Below, piece after piece: positions 35,976-45,069 of a stretch of DNA of 64,000 nucleotides. The notes below the pieces were generated by a model. That model worked only from the letters and a program-made list of their open reading frames with translations, did no database searches and was not told the DNA's origin. How positions within the stretch are numbered: position 1 is the first letter of the stretch; every line of letters starts with the position of its first letter. The stretch comes from Chitinispirillales bacterium ANBcel5 (GTDB taxonomy: Bacteria > Fibrobacterota > Chitinivibrionia > Chitinivibrionales > Chitinispirillaceae). Position numbers and translations under genes: made by a program. The stretch lies in assembly GCA_029688955.1 (NCBI GenBank), contig JARUKZ010000006.1:62001-126000 (forward strand), read 5' to 3'.

Positions 35976-37151
35976 ATGATTAAAGCTAACACTCACGTCC
36001 ACTCTCCCTATTCTTTTAGCACCTTTGGGTCCATCGATGAAATGGTCACACAAGCTGCAAAAGAGGGTCTTGATGTGCTTGGTATAAATGATTTTAACAC
36101 ATTTGAAGGATATCAGGAGTTTGGTGAAATCTGCCGCAACCACCACATCTATCCTTTATACGGAATAGAGTTCAGAAGTATCAGTGAAACTGAGCAGAAA
36201 CTTGGTCGCCGGTGGAACGATCCCTATGATGCAGGAATTCTCTATTTATGTGGAAGAGCTTTGCATACCCCTGTCCAAATGTCCCTCGATTCAAAAAACC
36301 TAATGAACTCACTATGGAAGCGTAGCCAGGATCATATATGGAAGGTCATCCTAAAACTAAATCAACATCTTAAAGAATGTGGCTTAGATTGTGCACTAAA
36401 TTATAATTCGATACGCCTCAAATATGCCAAAAATACGGTTCGTGAGCGCCATATAGCTAAAGCTCTGTATGATGAATTGCTTAAAAACCGAACGAATGTA
36501 TCGGACCTAAACGATGCTTTTAAAACCCTTTTTTCAGTTTCCAGTCTGCCTTTCGATAGTACAGATGCCCCTGCAGTGCAGCAGCAGATCATTAACAGAA
36601 TCTTTAAATTCAATAAACCTGCTTATGTAGAATACAACGATCAAAATGCTATTAATTGCGCTGATGCAAAAAAGCTGATCACTGAAGCTGGCGGGATACC
36701 CTGCTATCCAGTTCTGGGAGATGTATCAAAAACGCCTACCGAAGCTGAAAAAAGTTTAGAAGAACTAATTGACCGACTTAAAAATATGGGTGTTTACGCA
36801 GTAGAGTTTATCTCTACCAGAAACAGTATTGAGTACCTAAGGAATTGTGTTAATCACTTCAAAAGAAATGGTTTTTGCATTACATTCGGTACCGAACATA
36901 ATACCCCCAGCTACTTTCCCCTCATCCCTTCGGCTCGCAATGAAACGCCTTTTGATCCTGCACTTAAATCAGTAGCCAGTGACGGAGCCTGCATTCTTGC
37001 AGCTCACCAGGAGCTTATAAATAAGTCCCGGTCAGGATTTGTGGATAATGAAGGAAAGGTGACTGTAAACGCCTGCAATTTACATAAATTTATTGATTTT
37101 GGTAAAAACATTTTGTATAAAAAACGAAAACAACGCATCAAAAGCACTTGA
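35976..37151 (+). CDS. PHP-domain protein (putative phosphoesterase)
   Basis: From the ATG at 35976 the protein is 391 residues. Its N-terminus IKANTHVHSPYSFSTFGSID has the metal-binding HxH of PHP domains, and LDVLGINDFNTFEGYQE continues the pattern (PHP second motif with Asp in place of the usual His). Later metal ligands include GIEFRS and FGTEHNTPS. The family hydrolyses phosphoesters, for example histidinol phosphate or nucleic acids. The overall sequence is not HisK or DnaE, so the substrate is unknown. A TTG 57 bases upstream would give 410 residues, with no ribosome site. A lipoprotein-type methyltransferase follows 16 bases downstream. Confidence 0.8.
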   Translation: MIKANTHVHSPYSFSTFGSIDEMVTQAAKEGLDVLGINDFNTFEGYQEFGEICRNHHIYPLYGIEFRSISETEQKLGRRWNDPYDAGILYLCGRALHTPVQMSLDSKNLMNSLWKRSQDHIWKVILKLNQHLKECGLDCALNYNSIRLKYAKNTVRERHIAKALYDELLKNRTNVSDLNDAFKTLFSVSSLPFDSTDAPAVQQQIINRIFKFNKPAYVEYNDQNAINCADAKKLITEAGGIPCYPVLGDVSKTPTEAEKSLEELIDRLKNMGVYAVEFISTRNSIEYLRNCVNHFKRNGFCITFGTEHNTPSYFPLIPSARNETPFDPALKSVASDGACILAAHQELINKSRSGFVDNEGKVTVNACNLHKFIDFGKNILYKKRKQRIKST

Positions 37152-37167
37152 GAAAGAGGGGTAGCTT

Positions 37168-37797
37168 TTGTTACAGTTTAGAATTGGATCCATACTAACC
37201 ACTCTTGTAGTTGTTTGTATGATAGGATGTTATGAAGAGGAGGGTGAAAGAAGTATTCCACGCACCCCTGATGTTCATTTTGTACCAACACCACACAAAG
37301 TTGTAGACGTAATGCTTAACCTTGCAGATGTTCAAAGGGATGATATCGTTTATGATCTTGGTTGCGGTGATGGGCGAATAGTAATTGCTGCTGCAAAAAA
37401 GAGTGGGTGTAGGGCATGGGGATTTGATATTGACCCTGAGATGGTTGCAATCTCAAGAGAAAACGTACGCAAAGAGAGGGTTCACAGACTCGTCACTATC
37501 GAAGAAAAAGACATTTTTGAACTCGATTTAACTGAAGCCACTGTTATCACCCTGTATCTACTTCCCCACTTAAATGTTCAATTGCTTCCACAACTCGATG
37601 AATTAAAACCAGGTACCAGAATTGTCTCTCATGCATTCAATATTGCCGGAATAAAACCAGATGTTGTGGCAAGAGTTTATAGAGAGGATGGTGGAGTAAG
37701 TTTCGTTTTCATGTATACAACTCCGCTTGAAAGGGTTTCGGATGAGGAGTTTGAGGATATCTTTGATGAGGACGAGCTTGAAACAACACCAGGATAA
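37168..37797 (+). CDS. SAM-dependent methyltransferase with lipoprotein-type signal
   Basis: The 209-residue protein begins at a TTG at 37168 with GAGGGG seven bases upstream. A basic/hydrophobic N-terminus ends in CMIGC, a lipobox-like Cys21. A class I methyltransferase fold follows, with motif I DLGCGDGRIVIAAA (about 63-76) and the acidic end of strand 2 in FDIDPEM. The layout resembles the FAM173/ATPSCKMT-type methyltransferases, some of whose bacterial relatives carry signal sequences. SAM is not known in the periplasm, so it may instead be a membrane-tethered cytoplasmic enzyme. It follows the PHP gene closely. Confidence 0.75.
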   Translation: MLQFRIGSILTTLVVVCMIGCYEEEGERSIPRTPDVHFVPTPHKVVDVMLNLADVQRDDIVYDLGCGDGRIVIAAAKKSGCRAWGFDIDPEMVAISRENVRKERVHRLVTIEEKDIFELDLTEATVITLYLLPHLNVQLLPQLDELKPGTRIVSHAFNIAGIKPDVVARVYREDGGVSFVFMYTTPLERVSDEEFEDIFDEDELETTPG

Positions 37798-38088
37798 ATC
37801 AGGTTTGAACAACAAAACCGGTAATGTTTTTTGCAAAGAAAACAATGATACCTGTTTTGGCATTTTTATTGCACTATTATTTAAACTATTGCATACTAAT
37901 AATTTGAGCGGAATCTCTGAACGTTCTCTTCTTCAGAAGTCTTCAGATTGCTTTTTTTTCCGCTTTATCTATTTACACACAATCTCATCGGTGAGATATT
38001 TCATGACTCTTTTTACTTTGATACTACTACACACAGCAAGAAAGTATTGCTTCCATCACAGTAGTTTCCCATTTCGGGGAGGCAAATC

Positions 38089-39561
38089 ATGTACATAGTC
38101 CAGGTTGCCTCAGAGCTAGCCCCTTTGGCCAAAGTTGGTGGACTTGCGGATGTCGTTTGCGGTCTTTCATGGGAACTTTCTATAAGGGGGAATGAAGTAG
38201 AGGTTATACTTCCAAAATATGACTGCATGCGTTATGATCAAATCTGGGGCCTTACTCCTTCTTTTAACGATCTTTGGGTTCCATGGTTTGGGGGGGGCGT
38301 CCACTGTACTGTTTGGTTTGGATTTGTGCATGGCAGGAAATGTTTCTTTATCGATCCTCATTCTGGTGATAATTTTTTTAACCGAAATACATTTTATGGA
38401 TGTAATGATGATGTCCTCAGGTATGCCTTTTTTAGTAAAGCTGCTTTGGAATTTCTGCTTCAAAGTGGAAAACGTCCTGATATAATCCATTGCCATGATT
38501 GGCAAACCGGCCTTCTACCGGTAATGCTTTTTGAACAGTACACTCATACTGATATGCAGTTTCAAAGGGCCTGTTATACAATCCATAACTTTAAACATCA
38601 GGGAATTTTTGGCCATGAAGTGCTTCATGCAACCGGGCTTGGCAGACCTGAGCATTTTTTTGATCACAACCGTTTAAAAGATAACCACAATCATCTGGCA
38701 CTTAATTGTATGAAGGGCGGAATAGTTTATTCCAACTTTGTTACCACAGTGTCGCCACATCACGCTTGGGAGGCTCGCTTTACAGACCAAGGCTACGGTC
38801 TTAACCACACACTCCACCAGCATCACCAGAAATTTGGCGGCATTTTAAATGGTATCGATTACGCAACATGGAATCCAGAAATCGACCCTCTTCTTGCAGC
38901 CCGCTATTCAGCTGAAACAATTCAGGACAAATACATAAACAAAGAAGCTCTGAGAGATCGTCTTTGGCTTAATAGAGGAGTTAAGCCAATAATTGCATAC
39001 ATTGGGCGACTTGATGAACAAAAAGGGTTAGATCTCGTATACCACTCAATACACCATGCATTGAGTAGAGACGCTCAGTTTGTGCTGCTTGGAACAGCTT
39101 CCAATCATTCAATACACTGCAAATTTCAGGACCTCAAGCACCAACTCAACGACAATCCTGATTGCCATATAGAACTAAGTTTTAATGAGGAGCTTTCTCA
39201 TCTTATTTACGCTGGAGCTGATATGGTGATTGTTCCAAGCGCATTTGAACCTTGCGGACTCACACAAATTATTGCCCTAAAATATGGAACAGTTCCAATA
39301 GTCCGCTCTGTTGGCGGTCTCTCTAGCACTGTTTTCGATTACAATTACAGCGAAAAACCCATGCTGTCACGCAATGGTTACACTTTTGATAATTTTGATA
39401 CTTACGCTGTTGAATCGACTCTAAATCGTACTATAGGGCTTTACTATGACTTTCCACATGAATTCAGACAGTTAATGATAAATGGAATGAACTGTGATTA
39501 CTCTTGGAATCATCCTGGGTCACATTATGTAAATATATTTAACCTTATAAGACACAAATAG
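38089..39561 (+). CDS. glgA: Glycogen synthase (GT5)
   Basis: The 490-residue enzyme adds ADP-glucose to the non-reducing end of glycogen. The N-terminal VASELAPLAKVGGLADVV contains the KVGGLAD substrate motif. The C-terminal half has IAYIGRLDEQKGLDLV, typical of GT-B donor domains, and VPSAFEPCGLTQI with the conserved Glu. GGGGAGG precedes the ATG. A G8 run at 38290-38297 is in frame. Downstream is a GH57 enzyme. A GH57 branching enzyme lies about 30 kb away. No glgC is visible in this window. Confidence 0.97.
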   Translation: MYIVQVASELAPLAKVGGLADVVCGLSWELSIRGNEVEVILPKYDCMRYDQIWGLTPSFNDLWVPWFGGGVHCTVWFGFVHGRKCFFIDPHSGDNFFNRNTFYGCNDDVLRYAFFSKAALEFLLQSGKRPDIIHCHDWQTGLLPVMLFEQYTHTDMQFQRACYTIHNFKHQGIFGHEVLHATGLGRPEHFFDHNRLKDNHNHLALNCMKGGIVYSNFVTTVSPHHAWEARFTDQGYGLNHTLHQHHQKFGGILNGIDYATWNPEIDPLLAARYSAETIQDKYINKEALRDRLWLNRGVKPIIAYIGRLDEQKGLDLVYHSIHHALSRDAQFVLLGTASNHSIHCKFQDLKHQLNDNPDCHIELSFNEELSHLIYAGADMVIVPSAFEPCGLTQIIALKYGTVPIVRSVGGLSSTVFDYNYSEKPMLSRNGYTFDNFDTYAVESTLNRTIGLYYDFPHEFRQLMINGMNCDYSWNHPGSHYVNIFNLIRHK

Positions 39562-39582
39562 GCAACTGGAAAGGAGCATCGC

Positions 39583-41055
39583 ATGAAGGATTCACATTCT
39601 CAGTCCGATACTATTGATGGTCTCCCCAATATTATGGTTGTAAAAGAAACAGAAGATGTGGTTAATTCTTCCAAAGGTAAGGCTGTTTATACTCCCAATT
39701 CTAAGATTAATTTCAATTCCATAAAAAGCGCATGTGCAATTGCACTGCACATGCATCAGCCCCTGATTCCTGCGGGCGGGTCTGATTTAAGTAGTGCTGA
39801 GTTGATCTCTAATCTTCAGCACATGATGGAAAACCAGGGTATTGGTGATAATCACAATGCTCCAACTTTCGCCTGGTGCTACAAAAGAATGGGTGAGTTT
39901 GTCCCTCAGCTTTTAAGCGAAGGTAAAGAACCTCGGGCGATGTTGGAATACTCCGGTACGCTGTTTTATGGTTTAAAAAAAATGGGGCTACACGATGTTT
40001 TAGATGCGCTTAGGAATGTAACCGTAAATCCGGAAATGCGCCACACCATCGAATGGCTTGGTTGCCCCTGGGGGCACGCGGTGGCACCGTCTACTCCGGT
40101 GCAAGATTACAAATTACACGTCAAAGCCTGGCAGCAACACTTTGCTTCCATTTTTGGAAATGAAGCATTAAGCAGGGTTCGAGGTTTTTCTCCTTCGGAA
40201 ATGGCTCTTCCAAACCATCCTGATATTGCATATGAATTCGTTAAAACTCTGAAGGACTGTGGTTATAGCTGGGTTCTTGTTCAGGAACATACTGTAGAGC
40301 AGGAAAATACCGGACACGGCCTCGAAAAGAAACATCTACCCCACCTACTCGTATGCAAAAACAGCGAAGGCAAAGAGATTAGTATCGTTGCACTAATTAA
40401 AACTCAGGGAAGTGACACAAAGCTTGTTGCACAGATGCAACCATACTACGAAGCGACCAGTTTGTCCAGATGGGAACTTGCAGGCAAACAGGTACCACCA
40501 CTTGTAACACAAATTGCTGATGGAGAGAACGGTGGAGTAATGATGAATGAGTTTCCACCAAAATTCCAGGAAGTCGTTCGCAATGCAAGCGGATCTGAAG
40601 TGCCTTTAATGAATGGAACTGAATACCTGGAGCACCTCTTTTCCATTGGAATCACGGAACATGATCTACCTAGAATTCAGCCCCTTTTACAGAAAAGAAT
40701 CTGGGATAGGGTTAATCCTGGTGACGGCCCCGAAAAGCTAAATAAATCTATTGAAGAACTTAAAAAAGAGGACGGAAGTTTCCATGTAGAGGGAGGAAGC
40801 TGGACCAGTGACATTTCCTGGGTTAAAGGTTATCAGGATGTACTTGACCCTATCGATAAATTGAGTGCTCAATTCAACCAAAAAGTGCTCGAAAATGGAG
40901 CAGAACGAAATGACAGCAAGTATCTAAATGCGCTCTACCACCTGCTGGTTTCTCAAACAAGCTGTTACCGCTACTGGGGACAGGGGATATGGACCGATTA
41001 TGCAAAAGAGATATGTAGAAGAGGAATGGAAATAGTTAACGCTAACTTTAAATAG
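39583..41055 (+). CDS. GH57 glycoside hydrolase (alpha-amylase/amylopullulanase-like)
   Basis: The 490-residue protein carries the GH57 first-strand motif ALHMHQPLIPAG (about 53-64) and RGFSPSEMALPNH (nucleophile Glu in the third conserved region). IADGENGGVMMNEFPPKF contains a later conserved Asp region. There is a short N-terminal extension (1-45) that is polar and no signal peptide. It should cut or rearrange alpha-glucans in the cytoplasm. It sits 21 bases after glgA, so a role in glycogen turnover is likely. It differs from the branching-type GH57 at 7-8.7 kb. Confidence 0.9.
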   Translation: MKDSHSQSDTIDGLPNIMVVKETEDVVNSSKGKAVYTPNSKINFNSIKSACAIALHMHQPLIPAGGSDLSSAELISNLQHMMENQGIGDNHNAPTFAWCYKRMGEFVPQLLSEGKEPRAMLEYSGTLFYGLKKMGLHDVLDALRNVTVNPEMRHTIEWLGCPWGHAVAPSTPVQDYKLHVKAWQQHFASIFGNEALSRVRGFSPSEMALPNHPDIAYEFVKTLKDCGYSWVLVQEHTVEQENTGHGLEKKHLPHLLVCKNSEGKEISIVALIKTQGSDTKLVAQMQPYYEATSLSRWELAGKQVPPLVTQIADGENGGVMMNEFPPKFQEVVRNASGSEVPLMNGTEYLEHLFSIGITEHDLPRIQPLLQKRIWDRVNPGDGPEKLNKSIEELKKEDGSFHVEGGSWTSDISWVKGYQDVLDPIDKLSAQFNQKVLENGAERNDSKYLNALYHLLVSQTSCYRYWGQGIWTDYAKEICRRGMEIVNANFK

Positions 41056-41064
41056 GCTTGCCTC

Positions 41065-41095
41065 AAGACAAAGAGGGTTCTACCCTCTTTGTCTT
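41065..41095 (+). terminator. Strong hairpin after the GH57 gene
   Basis: A perfect 14-bp stem pairs AAGACAAAGAGGGT (41065-41078) with ACCCTCTTTGTCTT (41082-41095) around a 3-base loop. It lies 9 bases after the stop codon. The stem is unusually tight, but the following tract (TGTCACTTG) is poor in T on either strand, so it may be a stability or Rho-related element. Confidence 0.65.
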
Positions 41096-41151
41096 TGTCA
41101 CTTGTATATAGACAGTGATCTCTTAAGTTGCAATGTAAAAAAATAAAGAAT

Positions 41152-42810
41152 TTAGGGTGTAATTATTCTTGATGAAGCATATTTATCGATTTTTTTATGC
41201 AATTGGTTTTGTTTCTCTTCCAGTATATGTACCATTTCTTCAGGAGAAAAGCAGCTCCAATCTCTCTTCATTGTTCCTGCCCCAAAATCATGACACCCAT
41301 CTTCGATATTTAGTATTCTTCCCTCTTTATCTAACTGTGAAAAGCGATCAATGCAACGAGCTGCGTAGTATTGAACAATATTATCCATTACCTTTTGTTC
41401 ATTGTGTGTGTGCTTTGGCATATCTTTTAATATTTCTTTAAAAATAATAGCTGCAGCCTCCATTTTATCTTTTTTAAAATACAGTCTGATACCTTCCTGT
41501 AATTTATCCTTCATCTTGTTCTTAAATGCCACCACAGTGGAAGGACTATGGGCATATACTTCATAGACTTCCATCTTTTTGTGGTATCCTTTTACTTTTA
41601 TTATATCAACAAGCCTGCATTCTTCAAATTCAGTAAGATCTTCAAATATTTCTCTGGTAATAATAATTTCAAGCCCGTAGAGTTTGGCTATATGTTCTAA
41701 TCGGGAGCAAATATTTACGGCAGCTCCAATATATGTTCTATCAAGTTTTTGCATTCCTCCGATATTCGCTTCAAGTGCATATCCTTTTGATATACTTATT
41801 ACATTTCCAATCTTTTCAAGCCCAGCAAAGACCAGTTGTTTGTTGTATATCTGTAATCGTCTTCGCATCTCTAGGGCTGCTGTAACGGCTGATGCCCCGT
41901 CGGGAAAAACAGCCATGATTGCATCTCCCATTAACTTATCTACTTCTCCACCAGCCTCAAATACAGGATTTATCATCATTTCAAAATACTTATTAATAAA
42001 TTGAGCCTGAACCTCTGCATTCATCATAGCTGAAGTCAAGGGAGTAAAGTTTCTCATATCACATATAAGAATTGTTTTATCAACAATACGTGGCTTAAAA
42101 CTACGGGGATCTTTCCCTTCATTAACTTCTGTTAATATTGATGGTCGTACAAAAGTGGAAATAATCATATTACGGGCAAGAAGTTCAGCATTTTTACTTT
42201 CAAGAACCAGCCTATTCTTTTCAGCTTCATCGGCTTTTACTCTCATCGATTCCGACTCAAGGGAAATGATATAAAAGACATTAGTAATCAACTTTACAAA
42301 CCCAAGTACCAATGAAGAAAACCAGCTTATAGTAAATATTCCAAATGTTTGTAAAAAAATAGCTGTTGAGATTCCGGTGTAGAGCATAAATATAGCGACA
42401 CCCAGATAAAAGCCCACAGGAAATAAAATTAAAGGCATGTATGCTCTTGATGCAAACAAACCATAAAAAATGCCAGCCCACATCAGCGATACAAACCAAT
42501 ATGTCGCCGTTATATTCATAAGAAACATAAAGGTAAAATATACTGGAAGTATGAGAAACATCACTGTATCATAATATTTTTTTTGAAATGAGGTTAGGTC
42601 TTTTTTAAATGGGTAGAATACAAGTGGTAAGGTTATGAGAGCTCCGGCCACTCTAAGATAAATTGAATCCCAATATCCCTGAAAGGAGCAGGTAAAATAG
42701 AAAATAATTGAAGCTATGGGGCCTGAAATACCTACAACCGGAATTATTTTTCCGGTTAAATAAAAATCTTTTGAAAAAAGAATCTTAGTAGCAGCTTCAA
42801 AATATTTCAT
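41152..42810 (-). CDS. Membrane class III nucleotide (adenylate) cyclase
   Basis: The 552-residue protein has about six membrane helices in residues 25-185, a short linker helix, and a class III cyclase domain at about 243-420. Metal ligands are D251 (CDMRNFT) and D296 (KLMGDAIMAVF). Transition-state N366 and R370 are present (NICSRLE). The base-selecting pair K292 and T359 fits adenylate cyclase. The spacing between these residues matches characterised class III enzymes. A C-terminal helical tail (about 430-552) is unassigned. It is divergent from the PilZ-FeeM gene. Confidence 0.88.
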   Translation of the reverse strand: MKYFEAATKILFSKDFYLTGKIIPVVGISGPIASIIFYFTCSFQGYWDSIYLRVAGALITLPLVFYPFKKDLTSFQKKYYDTVMFLILPVYFTFMFLMNITATYWFVSLMWAGIFYGLFASRAYMPLILFPVGFYLGVAIFMLYTGISTAIFLQTFGIFTISWFSSLVLGFVKLITNVFYIISLESESMRVKADEAEKNRLVLESKNAELLARNMIISTFVRPSILTEVNEGKDPRSFKPRIVDKTILICDMRNFTPLTSAMMNAEVQAQFINKYFEMMINPVFEAGGEVDKLMGDAIMAVFPDGASAVTAALEMRRRLQIYNKQLVFAGLEKIGNVISISKGYALEANIGGMQKLDRTYIGAAVNICSRLEHIAKLYGLEIIITREIFEDLTEFEECRLVDIIKVKGYHKKMEVYEVYAHSPSTVVAFKNKMKDKLQEGIRLYFKKDKMEAAAIIFKEILKDMPKHTHNEQKVMDNIVQYYAARCIDRFSQLDKEGRILNIEDGCHDFGAGTMKRDWSCFSPEEMVHILEEKQNQLHKKIDKYASSRIITP

Positions 42811-42904
42811 TTTTTGATTCCTTCGAAAAAGAACATTGTAGTGTATTATACCACCATTTTTTTTCTGTTTCTATATTTATCTCATTGTAACTTATTACTT
42901 TTTG

Positions 42905-42922
42905 CTATATACTGTGATATAG
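42905..42922. repeat. Small palindrome in divergent promoter region
   Basis: CTATAT (42905-42910) and ATATAG (42917-42922) form an 18-base inverted repeat with a 6-base spacer, lying between the divergent cyclase and PilZ-FeeM genes. It could be an operator for both, but AT-rich palindromes are common by chance. Confidence 0.35.
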
Positions 42923-42965
42923 TACCCTTTTTGATCACTGAACCCGCTTAATTTGAGTCAAAAAT

Positions 42966-44141
42966 ATGTCACTAAAAGAAAAATTCAATTTTTCTTCTTT
43001 CTTTTACTCCGGCACGGAAAAGCGCAGCACGGAACGAGCATTTCTTACTGTTGCAGTTACCATAGAGTTTGGTGATCAAATTATCCGCTGTGCAGAGTGC
43101 AGAAATATCAGTCACAGCGGCATGCTCATATACCTTAACGAAGAGATACCGTTGGGTGCTCAGGGAACCGTTACTCTTACAAAAAAGTGTGCGAAACGTC
43201 GATACAGTTTTTCTGCTGACTTTGAAGTGGTACGTAAGGAAAAACATAAGATCCACGGTAAGGGGATCGGTATAAAGTTCAGACATCTCTATGAGGAAGA
43301 CGAGCTGGCGCTTCGACACATTGTAGAATATCACCTTGCTCTGATGTTTAGAAGTAAATTAGATATAAGCGAGGAAAAACTTTCTGGGATTGAATTTAAA
43401 ATTGCACAGACAAAAGATGAATTAGAGCAGGCATTTAAAATAGTACATGATACGTATGTAATGGAAAAGTTTATCGAGCCACAAGCGCATGGAATGCGAT
43501 TAACCCTTTATCATAGTCTTCCCTTCACAACCACTTTCATTGGTAAAAACAAGGATGAAGTTGTTGTTGCCTGTACTCTTTTTCTTGAATCAGTGCTGGG
43601 GCTTCCAATGGATAAAATCTTTCACAAGGAACTTAAAATTTTAAGAAACAACCGAAGACTCATAGCTGAACTGGGATCTTTTGCAGTAAAGCCAGGTTGG
43701 AAAAGCTCGAGTGTAAATTTGGCTATTCACCTTCATAAACTCATAACTCAATATACGATAAAGTATTTCAACCTTGACGATATTGTAATAACGATTAACC
43801 CAAAACATAAAACGTATTACCAGCACGTTTGGCTTTTTGAGCCTATTGGACGAGAGAAGGTATACAAAGCAATTAATGGTAACCCCGCAATAGCCATGTA
43901 CTATAATCTCCGAACAGCAGAGCAGAGGATGAAAGAAAGCTATGAAAACTCTCCGGAAAACTGTAATATCTATGATTTCATTTTCAAGAAAAAAAGCAGC
44001 TGTTTACAATGGCCAGACAACCACGCACCCATTATAGTCTGGAACAAGGATTTACTTCATTACTTTTTCGAAGAAAAAACATCAATTTTTGCCGACTCTA
44101 ATAAAGATGATGTCATGGAAGTTTTGAAACTGTACAGTTAA
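42966..44141 (+). CDS. PilZ domain fused to FeeM-like N-acyl amino acid synthase
   Basis: The 391-residue protein has two parts. Residues about 18-120 are a PilZ domain with c-di-GMP-binding RxxxR (R20, R24), NISHSG (N47-G52) and IHGKGIGIKF. Residues about 130-350 resemble the FeeM/acyl-homoserine-lactone-synthase-like GNAT fold: FKIVHDTYVMEKFIEP, then LIAELGSFAVKPGWKSS followed by IHLHKLITQYTIKYFNLDD. FeeM enzymes make N-acyl amino acids from acyl-ACP. The fusion suggests c-di-GMP control of lipid-like product synthesis. A methyltransferase follows after 22 bases. The FeeM assignment is by pattern only. Confidence 0.75.
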   Translation: MSLKEKFNFSSFFYSGTEKRSTERAFLTVAVTIEFGDQIIRCAECRNISHSGMLIYLNEEIPLGAQGTVTLTKKCAKRRYSFSADFEVVRKEKHKIHGKGIGIKFRHLYEEDELALRHIVEYHLALMFRSKLDISEEKLSGIEFKIAQTKDELEQAFKIVHDTYVMEKFIEPQAHGMRLTLYHSLPFTTTFIGKNKDEVVVACTLFLESVLGLPMDKIFHKELKILRNNRRLIAELGSFAVKPGWKSSSVNLAIHLHKLITQYTIKYFNLDDIVITINPKHKTYYQHVWLFEPIGREKVYKAINGNPAIAMYYNLRTAEQRMKESYENSPENCNIYDFIFKKKSSCLQWPDNHAPIIVWNKDLLHYFFEEKTSIFADSNKDDVMEVLKLYS

Positions 44142-44163
44142 CCTCTACCAAAAATGGTGATAC

Positions 44164-44937
44164 ATGAATTCAGATCATAGCTTTGTTGACTCAAAATATC
44201 TGCAATCTTTAGCTGATAAAATAAGACCTGTAAAAATCCGGTCCTATGAGTTAATGAATTTAAAGCCCGACTCCATTGTACTTGATGTGGGCTGTGGACC
44301 TGGTATTGATACAGCTACCCTTTTCACCCAAAAAGTTAATCAAGGAATAGTAGTAGGTGTTGATATTGATTCAAACATGGTTAAAGCGGCACAAAATGCA
44401 ACTAAGGACACCACAAGAATCGGTTATTTTCAGGCCAACTCCTATTGTCTGCCCTTTTCGCACCAAAGTTTTGATTCTGTTCGTAGCGAAAGATTGCTTC
44501 AACATTTAGATCAACCTCAATGTGCTATTGCAGAGATGAAAAGGGTATGCAGAAAAAACGGTATTATCGTTGTAGTTGATTGTGATCATAGCTCATTATC
44601 AATTGATACAACCCAAAAAGATATAGAATGGAAATTAAGACGCTCAAGAACTGAGCAGATTCCAAATGGTTATTCGGGGAGAAATCTTTTTAGACTTTTA
44701 AAAAAGCAGGGATTATGTGGTGTTGCAATAGAACTGCATACAATCGCAGTACACAGCTACCACCTTTTCAGAAAATTTTCATGCATGGATGAAGCTGAGC
44801 AAAAAGCACTCAGTTCAGGCTGTATTACGGAAAATGAGTTGATTAAGTTAAATGAAGAACTAATCGATTACGATAAAAAAGGTGTTTTTACAGCGTATAC
44901 CGTTTTCATCATAGCATCCGGTAAGCGCAAACGATAA
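44164..44937 (+). CDS. SAM-dependent methyltransferase (class I)
   Basis: The 257-residue protein has the class I Rossmann methyltransferase pattern: VLDVGCGPGIDTATLF (motif I, about 39-54), VVGVDIDSNMVKAA (end of strand 2) and FDSVRSERLLQHLD (motif around residue 105). It is soluble and cytoplasmic. The last hydrophobic segment (TAYTVFIIASGK) is the usual final strand. The substrate cannot be predicted. It follows the PilZ-FeeM gene by 22 bases, so it may modify the product of that enzyme (inference). Confidence 0.85.
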   Translation: MNSDHSFVDSKYLQSLADKIRPVKIRSYELMNLKPDSIVLDVGCGPGIDTATLFTQKVNQGIVVGVDIDSNMVKAAQNATKDTTRIGYFQANSYCLPFSHQSFDSVRSERLLQHLDQPQCAIAEMKRVCRKNGIIVVVDCDHSSLSIDTTQKDIEWKLRRSRTEQIPNGYSGRNLFRLLKKQGLCGVAIELHTIAVHSYHLFRKFSCMDEAEQKALSSGCITENELIKLNEELIDYDKKGVFTAYTVFIIASGKRKR

Positions 44938-45069
44938 TCGGGCTAAAAAAACGCAGAAATCCGCACCAAAGAACGTATCATAATGGTCTCACATAAAATA
45001 AAGGTTTGACGTACCCTTTTTCAGAATGCATTTTCATTTTATCCATAAACTTCTCTGAAAGGGGTAAAA

